A program made the translations under genes and the position numbers. A DNA stretch of 64,000 nt from Coriobacteriaceae bacterium AM113-163 (lineage in GTDB: Bacteria; Actinomycetota; Coriobacteriia; Coriobacteriales; Coriobacteriaceae): NCBI GenBank assembly GCA_027673765.1, contig JAQDWB010000007.1, positions 1 to 64,000 of the forward strand. Direction: 5' to 3'. Shown piece after piece: positions 44,895 through 53,790 of this stretch; position 1 is the first letter of the stretch, and the number at the start of each line of letters is the position of its first letter. The notes beneath the pieces are model-generated. The model was not told the DNA's origin, made no database searches, and saw only the letters and a list, made by a program, of their open reading frames with translations.

Positions 44895-45899
44895 TTATCG
44901 GTTCTCGATGCTGCCGATATTCTTGAGCTCGATGGAGATGAGGCCGTTGGGTTCGTTGACAAACTCGATGTACTCGGAGTTCGAACCCATCTCGGCCGGG
45001 AAGCTGATCTCGATGCCCGTATCGGTACGAATCTTATGATTGCGCACCGCCGCGCGCTCGACCTGTTTGCGCTCCACGGGAACGCGCTCGGGAACCTTCT
45101 CCTCGGTCAGTGCCGCGCGCACACTTTCCTTGATGACCGGCTCGTCCTCAAAGACCTCATCGACGATATCCCAGGGCGGAAGCTCCTCGTCATCCTCGAC
45201 CTTCTCGGCCACAGCGGCCTTAACCTTGGCGAGCGCCACGGCCGTGTTGGCGCCGTGCTCCTCGGCGACTTCCTCGACCACACGCGTCACGGTGTCGATG
45301 ACCTCCTTGCCCGATACGCCCGTGTCGCACTGCAGCAGGCCATCGGGGATAAGCATACGGTCCTCGCCGGCAATCTTGCGCTTCTTGTCCACGTAGCCGA
45401 TCTCCATGGTGCTCGCGCGCACGATGGCATAGCTCGGCACCTTCTGCGAGGGGTTCGGCAGGATGGCGTAGTGGCGCGCGATGTCGTTGCGCACCTCCCC
45501 CTCCTCGCGGCCCACTTCGTGCATAAAAGCCTGCTTGGAGCCCAGCAGCATCACGGCAAACCAGCGGGCATCCTCATCGTCGTCAAAATCGGCCACGAGC
45601 ACGTCGGTGGACTCGGCTTTCTCGGCTTTGGTGAGCTCGGAGGAGATAAACTCCGCAATCTGCTGCGACAGGTCCACAAACTCGCGCTCGCCAAAGAAAT
45701 AGCCCTTGAGCTCGCCGCCAAACGCAGAGTTCTCGGCAAACGTGGCGCGTTTATTGTCGGCCGAGGTACGTGCGCGGCGCAGATGCGTGGTCACGAAGTT
45801 GCGCACGGTACGGCTCTCGATATCGAGCTCGCGCTGGCTCATAACGTTGACGGCAGAGTCAAAGTCCAGGATATGCAGAATCGCGTGATTGATTTTCAT
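44895..45899 (-). CDS. Nucleoid-associated protein, NdpA/YejK-like
   Basis: A 334-residue protein of the 37-kDa nucleoid-associated family: begins MKINHAILHILDFDS and has the family layout with FISSELTKAE and RHYAILPNPSQKVPSYAIV in the middle. It is expected to be a DNA-bound or DNA-end-interacting protein; the molecular role is not well established. The start at 45899 follows GGAA. Monocistronic. Confidence 0.8.
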   Translation of the reverse strand: MKINHAILHILDFDSAVNVMSQRELDIESRTVRNFVTTHLRRARTSADNKRATFAENSAFGGELKGYFFGEREFVDLSQQIAEFISSELTKAEKAESTDVLVADFDDDEDARWFAVMLLGSKQAFMHEVGREEGEVRNDIARHYAILPNPSQKVPSYAIVRASTMEIGYVDKKRKIAGEDRMLIPDGLLQCDTGVSGKEVIDTVTRVVEEVAEEHGANTAVALAKVKAAVAEKVEDDEELPPWDIVDEVFEDEPVIKESVRAALTEEKVPERVPVERKQVERAAVRNHKIRTDTGIEISFPAEMGSNSEYIEFVNEPNGLISIELKNIGSIENR

Positions 45900-45973
45900 A
45901 TACGGCATTCCGTTCTAGATCGATTTCGGCACGAACCAGTATAGCGGTCGAGCCCTCCCCGAGCGCATCGAAG

Positions 45974-46008
45974 ATTGGTGCATCGGGGACAGGTTGCTTT
46001 GCACCAAT
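45974..46008. repeat. GGTGCA-type palindrome, copy 1
   Basis: ATTGGTGCA and TGCACCAAT flank CGGGGACAGGTTGCTT. It is nearly the same as a second copy at 47189-47219; the pair brackets the Mbeg1-like gene. Confidence 0.6.
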
Positions 46009-46010
46009 GG

Positions 46011-47171
46011 TTAGCGCAGGAGCTCGGACTGCCAAGCCTCGAGCTGTTCTGCCAGACTCTTACCGGCAGCGGACATGTCGAACTGGGGTCGTTTGGGCAG
46101 CAGTGCGCATTTAAGGATTGCCACGATGGTCTGCGAGACAAAGCGTCGTGTATCCTTGTCGAAACCTTGCGCAGCCTGGAGCATCACGGGCAGGCTCTCG
46201 CGCAGATTCCCAGCGATATCCGCAAACCGCTCAGCACCCGTAGCCTCAAACACGGAGAACAACGCATCTACAAAACGCTCGCGCTCGCTAGGCCCCACTG
46301 CAAGCAGCATCTCGCGAATGGAGCCATCAACGTATCGAGCACCGGCGGACAGGCGCTCACAGTACACGAAGTCGCGGCCATCAACCACCCAGCTAAAGGG
46401 ATTGTGCTGCAGCAGGCTGAACTCGGTGCTCTCAACGATGGCATAGTCCTCCTGTGTCTCGAACATCATGCCAAAGATCGACGACCGAGGTAGCGTCTTG
46501 TCGATTCGACCGGAAAGATCGGCAAAGGCGTTGCCGTTCAGAAACTCCTCGACGAAGCCCGGACCATCATGGGAATACACCCGTTCGATTCGCTCACGGG
46601 CGACGTCGGAGCACATCGCCGCACCGTACACCGCAAGGTTTCCGCCCTTGGAATGACCTCCGCACAAAAGCGGCCCGTCAATCGCATCCGCCGCCTCGTC
46701 CACATAACGCGCCGCAGATTCCTGGGCCGGCACGGGACACCGGAACGCCATGTTGAAGTCCTCTTTCCAGCCCACAATCGTGCTGTCGGTCCCCCGGAAG
46801 GAAAGATAGCTAAACCCCGCCGGAAACCGGAACGCCATGGCTGCAAACTGCTCCGTCGCCACCACATCGCTCACGGCACGATAGTCGCAAACGTGCACGC
46901 CACGGTAGCGAGGGCTTGCTGCCACGGCCTCCAACAAGGCCCTGCTCCCCTCTGGATCCCACAGGTCGCCAATCATGTCCCGGTAGCACTCGGCACGAAG
47001 CAGCTCGCGTACGTCTAGGCCCTGCCAGTTCGTCAGCTCCGCCATATCACCCGGCAAACGCAAATAGGACAACCACGCAAAGACCAGGCTATCCACCGCG
47101 CAGAACGGCCGTTCCTCAAACGGGTCAAACGCCGTCTGGGCATAGGTCAAAAAATTAGGCGAATCCGACAT
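46011..47171 (-). CDS. Mbeg1-like (DUF2974) alpha/beta-hydrolase
   Basis: A 386-residue lipase-like protein. It contains the nucleophile elbow GHSKGGNLAVY, preceded by the strand FSYLSFRGTDSTIVGWKEDFN and followed by VYSHDGPGFVEEFL, the Mbeg1-like pattern. It should be a cytoplasmic serine hydrolase with unknown substrate. No signal peptide. The gene is bracketed by two near-identical short palindromes. Confidence 0.82.
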   Translation of the reverse strand: MSDSPNFLTYAQTAFDPFEERPFCAVDSLVFAWLSYLRLPGDMAELTNWQGLDVRELLRAECYRDMIGDLWDPEGSRALLEAVAASPRYRGVHVCDYRAVSDVVATEQFAAMAFRFPAGFSYLSFRGTDSTIVGWKEDFNMAFRCPVPAQESAARYVDEAADAIDGPLLCGGHSKGGNLAVYGAAMCSDVARERIERVYSHDGPGFVEEFLNGNAFADLSGRIDKTLPRSSIFGMMFETQEDYAIVESTEFSLLQHNPFSWVVDGRDFVYCERLSAGARYVDGSIREMLLAVGPSERERFVDALFSVFEATGAERFADIAGNLRESLPVMLQAAQGFDKDTRRFVSQTIVAILKCALLPKRPQFDMSAAGKSLAEQLEAWQSELLR

Positions 47172-47188
47172 GGCGCTCCCATCAACTA

Positions 47189-47219
47189 TGGTGCATTGGG
47201 GTCAGGTTACTTTGCACCA
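47189..47219. repeat. GGTGCA-type palindrome, copy 2
   Basis: TGGTGCA and TGCACCA flank TTGGGGTCAGGTTACTT. It differs from copy 1 at only a few bases and has the same orientation. Lies just upstream of the Mbeg1-like gene. Confidence 0.6.
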
Positions 47220-47253
47220 AAAAGGCGCCCGGACCGTGTGGACCGGACGCCTT
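47219..47253 (-). terminator. Terminator after ldh
   Basis: AAAGGCG, CCGG, CC pair across a GTGT loop with GG, CCGG and CGCCTTT (two mismatches); a T-run follows on the minus strand. Confidence 0.75.
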
Positions 47254-47285
47254 TCATTGTAGCCTGTTGCCCAAAAGAGCTTGAT

Positions 47286-48236
47286 TTAGCAGGAGAAGTC
47301 GACGCTGTCGATGATGTCCTTGAGGGCCTTTGCAGAGGCGGTGAGCTCATGCTGCTCGTCATCGTTCAGCGGCACGGGGACGCGGCAGACAACGCCGTCG
47401 CGGCCAACGACCGTCGGCATGGAGATGGCAAGATCGGACAGGCCATACTCGCCCACCATGAGCGAGGAGACGGGCAGAACGGTCTGCTCATCGCGCATGA
47501 CGGCGGTGCAGATGCGCTTGACGGCCATGGCGACGCCATAGTAGGTGGCGTGCTTCTTCTCGATGATGGTGTAGGCGGAGTTCTTGACGTCCTCGGCGAT
47601 GCGCTTCTCGGCAGCCTCATGCTCCAGATGACCGTGAAGCTCGCAGAAAGTGTTCAGCGGCACGCCGGCAACCTGGGCGCTGGACCAAGCGACAAACTCA
47701 GAGTCGCCGTGCTCACCCATGACATAGGCCTGGACATCGCGCGGATCGACCTCGACGTGGGCACCAAGCATCTGCTGCAGACGGCCAGTGTCGAGCACGG
47801 TGCCGGAGCCGATGACATGGCCCTCGGGCAGGCCGGACATCTTGATGGCGGCATAGGTCAGAACATCGACCGGGTTGGAGACAATGAGCAGAATGCCGTC
47901 GAAGCCAGACTTCTTAATTTCGGGAATGATGGACTTAAAGATGTTGACGTTCTTGTTGACCAGGTCCAGACGGGTCTCACCGGGCTTCTGGGCAGCGCCA
48001 GCGGTGACGACGATCATGGCGGCGTCGGCGACATCGGAATAATCGCCGGCGTAGATCTTCATCGGCTCGGCAAACGTCATGCCGTGCGCGATATCCAGGG
48101 CCTCACCCTCGGCGCGGTTCTTGTCCACGTCGATGAGGACCATCTCGGAGAACAGACCGCTCTGCATCAGCGCGAACGCCGAAGACGAACCGACGAAACC
48201 GCAGCCGACAATAGCGACCTTCTTCTCGTTAACCAT
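47286..48236 (-). CDS. ldh: L-lactate dehydrogenase
   Basis: NADH-dependent reduction of pyruvate to L-lactate, re-oxidising NADH in fermentation. N-terminal NAD site VAIVGCGFVGSSSAFAL; Asp/Arg segment GSGTVLDTGRL; active-site His in GEHGDSEFVAWS. About 316 residues, normal. The start at 48236 (MVNEKKVAIVG) has GGGAG upstream. A hairpin lies in the leader. Stands alone. Confidence 0.94.
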   Translation of the reverse strand: MVNEKKVAIVGCGFVGSSSAFALMQSGLFSEMVLIDVDKNRAEGEALDIAHGMTFAEPMKIYAGDYSDVADAAMIVVTAGAAQKPGETRLDLVNKNVNIFKSIIPEIKKSGFDGILLIVSNPVDVLTYAAIKMSGLPEGHVIGSGTVLDTGRLQQMLGAHVEVDPRDVQAYVMGEHGDSEFVAWSSAQVAGVPLNTFCELHGHLEHEAAEKRIAEDVKNSAYTIIEKKHATYYGVAMAVKRICTAVMRDEQTVLPVSSLMVGEYGLSDLAISMPTVVGRDGVVCRVPVPLNDDEQHELTASAKALKDIIDSVDFSC

Positions 48237-48261
48237 TAGAAACTCCCATCTCTCTCCACAA

Positions 48262-48294
48262 ACAAGCCACCCGGGAACGACCCGAGCGGCTTGT
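48262..48294 (-). terminator. Hairpin between the aminotransferase and ldh genes
   Basis: ACAAGCC and GGCTTGT close an inner TCGGG/CCCGG stem, followed by TTGTTTG on the minus strand. It may end the aminotransferase transcript or lie in the ldh leader. Confidence 0.5.
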
Positions 48295-48437
48295 CGTAAT
48301 CCCAATACATCCAATCGGGACTTTGATTATGCTCCTATTCGCAGCCAAAAATCGACCGTTTACCGAAATTGTTTGCAGGATTCGTAAAATAACTGCACGA
48401 AATCGGTTTCGAGCTATTGACGAGTCGAAACAGGTTT

Positions 48438-49601
48438 CTAATACAGACCCGCCTCGCGGATGGCCTCGACAGCCAAAGCAATCTGGTCGGGCGGCAAGAC
48501 CAGCGCCATGCGCACGTGCCCCTCGCCCGAAGGACCAAAGCTCGCGCCCGGCGTCACCACAACGCCGGCCTCCTCCATGAGCTCCTCGCAAAACGCCATG
48601 GAATCGGTGCGACCACCGGGAAGCTTGGCCCACACAAACATAGAGCCATGCGCGTTGGGACGCTCCCAGCCCAGGCCCTCAAGACCGTCGCACAGGGCAT
48701 CGCGGCGCTCCTGGTACTTCAGACGCTGCGCCTCGACCTCATCGCGCGGACCGTTCAGGCAGGCGATAGCAGCCTTCTGGATCGGGAAGAACATACCAAA
48801 GTCGATCTGGCCGCGCAGCTTGGCAAAGGCCGAGACCACATCCTCGCGACCGACCAAAAAGCCGATACGCGCACCGGTGACGTTAAACGACTTGGAGAGC
48901 GAGAAGAACTCAACGCCCACCTCGAGCGCGCCGGGATACTGCAAGAAGCTGCCGCCCGGCTCGCCGTCGAACACGATATCGGAGTATGCGTTGTCGTGAA
49001 CGATGAGCAGGTCGTGCTCGCGGGCGAAAGCGATGATCTCCTCGTAGACCTCGGGCGTGCCCACCGAGCCCACCGGGTTGGCGGGCAGCGACACAATCAT
49101 GTACTTGGCACGATCGGCCACCTCGGGATCGATACCCGCCACATAGGGCAGGTAATTGTGCTCCGCCACCAGCGGATAGTACTCGAGCTTGGCATCGGCG
49201 ATCTTGGCACCTGCCTCAAAGACCGGGTAGCACGGATCGGGAACCAGAATGGTGTCACCCGGATCGAGCAGGGCAAGGCCCAAATGGCCAACGCCCTCCT
49301 GCGTGCCGTTGCACGACTGCACCATAGACGGCGTAATGCCCGAAACGCCAAAGCGACGCTCGTAGTAATCGCACACGGCTTGCTTGAGTTCGGGCAGGTC
49401 GCGCAGGGCATACTTCCACATCTCGGGGTCCTGGGCCGCTTGCGTGAGCGCCTCGACCACGTGGTCGTACGGCTTAAAGTCGGGCGTGCCCACGCTCATG
49501 TTGTAAATGGTCTTGCCCTGAGCCTTCAGCGCAAGCAGTTTGTTGTTGAGCGAGGCGAAGACCTCCGCGCCAAAGCGGTCGAGACGCTGCGATGCCTGCA
49601 T
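48438..49601 (-). CDS. Class I/II PLP aminotransferase, possible N-acetyl-diaminopimelate aminotransferase
   Basis: About 387 residues. PLP-binding Lys in SLSKSFNVTGARIG; NPVGSVG, DNAYSDIVFDGEP and the C-terminal Arg (GHVRMALVLP) complete the fold-I set. It resembles the LL-diaminopimelate/PatA group. With dapH and an M20D enzyme in the same window, a role as the N-acetyl-LL-diaminopimelate aminotransferase is possible; aspartate or aromatic transamination is the alternative. The start at 49601 has GGAAGG. Transcribed alone. Confidence 0.82.
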   Translation of the reverse strand: MQASQRLDRFGAEVFASLNNKLLALKAQGKTIYNMSVGTPDFKPYDHVVEALTQAAQDPEMWKYALRDLPELKQAVCDYYERRFGVSGITPSMVQSCNGTQEGVGHLGLALLDPGDTILVPDPCYPVFEAGAKIADAKLEYYPLVAEHNYLPYVAGIDPEVADRAKYMIVSLPANPVGSVGTPEVYEEIIAFAREHDLLIVHDNAYSDIVFDGEPGGSFLQYPGALEVGVEFFSLSKSFNVTGARIGFLVGREDVVSAFAKLRGQIDFGMFFPIQKAAIACLNGPRDEVEAQRLKYQERRDALCDGLEGLGWERPNAHGSMFVWAKLPGGRTDSMAFCEELMEEAGVVVTPGASFGPSGEGHVRMALVLPPDQIALAVEAIREAGLY

Positions 49602-49620
49602 GGTGCCACCTTCCGATATA

Positions 49621-49649
49621 AAAAAGCGGCGCTCCGACAAGAGCGCCGC
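49621..49649 (-). terminator. Terminator after nadE
   Basis: GCGGCGCTC and GAGCGCCGC form a perfect 9-bp stem followed by TTTTTTAT on the minus strand, between nadE and the aminotransferase gene. Confidence 0.8.
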
Positions 49650-49718
49650 GCGATACGGGCCATCAGATTGCAAAAGTGTAACGCTTGCAACCCCCGTATT
49701 GGTTCAATTTAGCCAACC

Positions 49719-51719
49719 TTAGTCAACTGGATTGAGCGCGTCGATCTGCGCAAGCCACAGACGCGAGCTGGCGTCACTCGGCATACGCCAATCGCCGCGC
49801 GGGCTGAGCGTCACCGAACCAACCTTGGGGCCATCGGGCAGGCAGCTGCGCTTAAACTGCTGGGCAAAGAAGCGACGATAGAACGTACGCAGCCACGTGT
49901 GGACGGTCTTGGCGTCGTAGACACCCTCGAAACTCTTGAGCGCCATGCGGTAGATCTTGCCCGGCTCAAAGCCAAAACGCAGCAAGTAGTAGAGGAAGTA
50001 GTCGTGCAGCTCGTACGGGCCCACCAGGTCCTCAGTCTTCTGCGCAATCTCGCCGTCGCCCGTAGGCGGCAGGAGCTCGGGGGACACCGGCGTATCGAGG
50101 ATATCGAGCAAAACCTCGGCAATACGCCCGCCAAAGACATCGGCCGCATAGCGCACCAGATGGCGCACAAGCGTCTTGGGCACGCTCGCGTTGACGGCGT
50201 ACATGCTCATGTGGTCGCCGTTATAGGTAGCCCAGCCGAGTGCCAACTCCGACAGGTCGCCCGTGCCGATGACAAAACCGCCAGCCTGGTTGGCCAGATC
50301 CATCAGAATCTGCGTACGCTCGCGGGCCTGGCTGTTCTCGTAGGTCACGTCCTGCACGGTCGGATCGTGCTCAATGTCCTTGAAGTGCTGCTCCACAGCC
50401 GCGTGGATCGAAACCTCGCGGAAGCTCACGCCCAGGTCGCGCGCGAGCGACTCGGCGTTGGACTTAGTGCGATGCGTCGTGCCAAAGCCGGGCATGGAGA
50501 CCGCCGTGATACCCGTGCGCGGCAGCCCCAGTGCATCGAAGGCACGCACCGTCACGAGCAGTGCCAGTGTAGAATCAAGGCCGCCCGAAAGACCGATGAC
50601 GGCCGCCTTGGTGCCCGTATGGGCCAGGCGGGTCTTGAGGCCGGCGGTCTGCAGGTCGAGGATGGTCTCGCAGCGCTCGGCCAGGTCGCCATGGTCGGCC
50701 GGCACAAAGGGCGCGCGGGGGAAGACACGGTCGATGCCGAGCGCATCGCGCAGAACAGGATCCTTCGCAAGCACGCCCTCAAACGAAAAATCAACGGTCG
50801 TGGCCTCCGGCGCATCGTCCGCGCGCGTCCACGTCGTCGAGCGACGGCGCTCGGCAACCAGGCGGTCAAGATCGACGTCGGCGATGGCCATGTCGCAGGT
50901 AAGCAGTTTGGTCGCGGCGAGCTTGGAGCCGTTTTCGTAGACGAGGTTCTCCCCCGCAAAGACCATGTCGGTCGTTGACTCACCCTCGCTCGCATCGGCG
51001 TAGACATAGGCGCAGTACAGGCGCGCACTCTGATTGGAGATAAGGCTGCGGCGGTAGTCTGCCTTACCGATAATCTCATCCGAGGCCGACGGGTTGAGAA
51101 TCACCGTCGTACCGGCAAGCGCCATCTCGGTCGAAGGGGGTGCCGGCACCCACAGGTCCTCACAGACCTCAACGCCCAGCACCAGGTCCTCGGCGCCTTC
51201 ATCACAGCAACGGTAGACAAGCCCCGAACCCAGCGGGACCGGACCCTGACCGGCAAATTCAACCCACACGGGATCCGCAGGCGCCGGAGCAAACCAACGG
51301 CGCTCATAGAACTCGCCATAGTTGGGCAAATACTTCTTGGCCGTGAGGCCCAAAAGCTCGCCCGCGCAGCACACGGCGGCGCAGTTGTAGATATTCTCGG
51401 CAACTGCAACGGGAAGACCGATGGTAAAGACGACCGGCAACTCACGGGTTTCATCGAGGATGTGCACAAGTGCGGTCTCGCAGGCGTGCAGCAGCGTGCG
51501 GTTATGGAACAGATCAGCCGCGGTATAACCAGTCAGGTTAAGCTCGGGCAGCACGAGCGCACGAACGCCGCGCTCGGTAGCCTCGCGAACAGCCGCCAGC
51601 GCAACCTCGGCATTGCCCTCGACATCGGCCACGCGAATCCGCGGCGACGCCGCCGCCACACGCAAAAAGCCATCGTTCTTATTAGCCGAAACGCAGCATT
51701 GCCTTGTTGATCTGGACAC
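49719..51719 (-). CDS. nadE: Glutamine-dependent NAD+ synthetase
   Basis: Two-domain enzyme, 666 residues, amidating deamido-NAD with ammonia drawn from glutamine. The N-terminal nitrilase-type glutaminase has Glu in LPELNLTGYTAADLF, Lys in KKYLPNYGEFYE and Cys in GVEVCEDLWVP. The C-terminal synthetase has the ATP-PP loop GLSGGLDSTLALL. A GTG start at 51719 is the only plausible start near the N-terminus, with GGGGCC upstream. Normal length for the large bacterial form. Confidence 0.93.
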   Translation of the reverse strand: MSRSTRQCCVSANKNDGFLRVAAASPRIRVADVEGNAEVALAAVREATERGVRALVLPELNLTGYTAADLFHNRTLLHACETALVHILDETRELPVVFTIGLPVAVAENIYNCAAVCCAGELLGLTAKKYLPNYGEFYERRWFAPAPADPVWVEFAGQGPVPLGSGLVYRCCDEGAEDLVLGVEVCEDLWVPAPPSTEMALAGTTVILNPSASDEIIGKADYRRSLISNQSARLYCAYVYADASEGESTTDMVFAGENLVYENGSKLAATKLLTCDMAIADVDLDRLVAERRRSTTWTRADDAPEATTVDFSFEGVLAKDPVLRDALGIDRVFPRAPFVPADHGDLAERCETILDLQTAGLKTRLAHTGTKAAVIGLSGGLDSTLALLVTVRAFDALGLPRTGITAVSMPGFGTTHRTKSNAESLARDLGVSFREVSIHAAVEQHFKDIEHDPTVQDVTYENSQARERTQILMDLANQAGGFVIGTGDLSELALGWATYNGDHMSMYAVNASVPKTLVRHLVRYAADVFGGRIAEVLLDILDTPVSPELLPPTGDGEIAQKTEDLVGPYELHDYFLYYLLRFGFEPGKIYRMALKSFEGVYDAKTVHTWLRTFYRRFFAQQFKRSCLPDGPKVGSVTLSPRGDWRMPSDASSRLWLAQIDALNPVD

Positions 51720-51790
51720 TGGAGGCCCCTTCTACCCTGAGATTCAGTCTAACGGACGTTCACATATCTCTAACTAGCCAAAGCAACCTC

Positions 51791-51810
51791 CCAGTTTACT
51801 GAGAGGCCAA
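51791..51810 (-). terminator. Possible terminator of the island MFS gene
   Basis: CCTC.CAGT and ACTG.GAGG form an 8-bp stem with one mismatch, followed by TTGCTTTG on the minus strand. Confidence 0.4.
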
Positions 51811-51853
51811 CCTGTGCTAAGAGCATGTATTTCAAAATTTAGGCATATCAACG

Positions 51854-53038
51854 TCACATCTTTCGCAAATAATTCAATTGAAACACAACTACCATCATAA
51901 TTGAAAATACACCAAGTCCTGTAACGAGAATTGAGAACATCGCGATGCTCGTGAACAGCGAAACAAGAAGTGTTGAAATAACAACAGCAACCGATTGCAA
52001 AGACTCCCTAATTGAAAACAGGCTTATCGATTCAGATCCGTCTCTCGCCAAATCCTGCAGCGATGTTATGAGAAGCACATCTTGAATGGCGTTTCCGGCA
52101 CCGACGATAAAAAGGAAAATAAACGATATCCCAGACGCATAGCGATAGCCAAACGCCAGATACGCACCGAGCGCAAGATACGTCACAAAACAATATGATT
52201 TAACGCAATCGGAACCACTGATTAAACGACCATATATTGTATTTCCGAACAACAGTCCGATTGTAAGACTACTCTGAAGGAATCCGTATTGTATCGATGA
52301 CGAGTCAAATTGCAATTGCGCTATAGCTGGCAAAAGAGAATTCAGAGAGCCGAATGCCACGCCACTAGAAATATCGATTAATAGGAAACCAATTGCCAAG
52401 TGCTTCGCGCTAAGATCACTAAATGCAGTCCTGTTTTTTTCATTTTTGCTTATTCCCTCTTTATCATTAACCTCGATAATCGACGGAACATCTCGCAGCA
52501 ACCAGAACGACGCGGCAAAAGAAAGCGCGTCTAATGCAAGAACAGCCTCCGCCCCAAATTGAGCGACAACAAAACCGCCGGCAACTGGCCCCAGAACCAT
52601 CATCAAATTCTGCAGGAACCCAAACGAATTATTAATTACGTCGCGATTGATACTATTCGTATTGGCTCTTAACAACGAGTAAAAGCAGGGCATTTCTACC
52701 GTTCGGCAAAGCGATACCGCGCACGTAATAGCAAACATACTCCATTTACTATCAACAAAAATATAGCAAACGAATAATCCCGCGCGAATTAAGTCTGCCA
52801 ATCTCATGGCCTGCAGTGTCCCGATACCCATCTTCTGAGGCAGCTGCGCGAGCGCAACTGAAAACAGAGAGGGGGCAAATCTGCAGCAGACCATCAAAGC
52901 AGTTGCAGAAACATCGTGAGTTACCTCGTAAATCAGCATTGGCAAAGCAATATTCGCACACCAATTGCCTATTTCGCTTATCCCTCTAGCAATATATAGG
53001 ACCCGAACCGGACGGCTAGCTCTCAATACCGTGAACAT
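51854..53038 (-). CDS. MFS exporter of an AT-rich island
   Basis: About 394 residues with ten to twelve hydrophobic spans, of the MFS_3/enterobactin-exporter style (RVLYIARGISEIGNWCANIALP at the start). The DNA is clearly more AT-rich than its neighbours, which suggests acquisition. The start codon lies inside the end of the DUF2087-like gene (26-base region), with GAGG upstream, so the pair is coupled. Substrate unknown; a small-molecule or peptide exporter is likely. Confidence 0.78.
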   Translation of the reverse strand: MFTVLRASRPVRVLYIARGISEIGNWCANIALPMLIYEVTHDVSATALMVCCRFAPSLFSVALAQLPQKMGIGTLQAMRLADLIRAGLFVCYIFVDSKWSMFAITCAVSLCRTVEMPCFYSLLRANTNSINRDVINNSFGFLQNLMMVLGPVAGGFVVAQFGAEAVLALDALSFAASFWLLRDVPSIIEVNDKEGISKNEKNRTAFSDLSAKHLAIGFLLIDISSGVAFGSLNSLLPAIAQLQFDSSSIQYGFLQSSLTIGLLFGNTIYGRLISGSDCVKSYCFVTYLALGAYLAFGYRYASGISFIFLFIVGAGNAIQDVLLITSLQDLARDGSESISLFSIRESLQSVAVVISTLLVSLFTSIAMFSILVTGLGVFSIMMVVVFQLNYLRKM

Positions 53039-53297
53039 CACGATTAACCTCGTATTTCAGGCCTCGTTCATCCCTTAATAGGAATCCATAATCAACCAAG
53101 TACCGCCTCAACACGGCATAATCAGGATAGAGCTGTGACAGCACACGATTAACCTGAAGCTCCGTATAACTTGTATTTAATTCAAAGAAAGAGACGGCCC
53201 ATAGCAGCATGATTCTTTTATAGCTTTCCTTTTTTGGAATTGAAACCAGCTCGCCATTCTTGAGAAATCGTTTTTTAAAGTCTATTAGCTCATCCAT
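53016..53297 (-). CDS. DUF2087-like protein
   Basis: A 93-residue protein with the DUF2087 pattern (LKNGELVSIPKKESYKRIML, then LYPDYAVLRRYLVDYGFLLRD). This domain usually ends HTH regulators and may bind nucleic acid or a ligand; here it stands alone without an obvious HTH. AT-rich. It precedes and overlaps the MFS exporter gene, so it may regulate it. Confidence 0.7.
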   Translation of the reverse strand: MDELIDFKKRFLKNGELVSIPKKESYKRIMLLWAVSFFELNTSYTELQVNRVLSQLYPDYAVLRRYLVDYGFLLRDERGLKYEVNRDVHGIES

Positions 53298-53397
53298 TCA
53301 CATCCTCCATTTCATACGCATCTAATACTAAAAATGCATACGCTTTAGGTCATCGCATTCAGCTTCTTTATTCGAACTAAACTCGAACTAATCTAAA

Positions 53398-53616
53398 TTA
53401 TTTGCTCAGACACTCTTCGAAAGCTCGTTTTTCACTCTGAGTAAAATGCCCTTCCCAGTCAGTCCACGAACAGGAAGGCAACTCACAACGAGCGGAGTCG
53501 AAACCCTCTGCCGTCGGTCGTTCAAAATGCACGATAACCTTTTCGATATCGCCATCTGTAATCAGGTCAGAATGAATGACCTCGGTTCCATCTTCGAATG
53601 TCATATACGGGTACAT
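53398..53616 (-). CDS. Small acidic protein, unknown function
   Basis: 72 residues starting MYPYMTFEDGTEVIHSD, with IEKVIVHFERPTAEGFD and a C-terminal EGHFTQSEKRAFEECLSK. The start at 53616 follows AGGTGG; the frame continues upstream to 53871 but that part reads as Cys/Arg-rich noise. No family recognised. It is on the same strand as, and upstream of, the AT-rich MFS island. Confidence 0.6.
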   Translation of the reverse strand: MYPYMTFEDGTEVIHSDLITDGDIEKVIVHFERPTAEGFDSARCELPSCSWTDWEGHFTQSEKRAFEECLSK

Positions 53617-53790
53617 CACGTAAACCACCTCGCAAACATAAATCCAGTTTAGCATCAAGCTATTGCACCAAAGACAGCAGGCCCCCTTGATGAGTTGATG
53701 GTATCTGTTAAATGTCACGTACGATTCACATCTGGTGGGTACCCTGATGGCTACACGAAACGAAGCAGATTTACACCGGGAGGACCCCGT

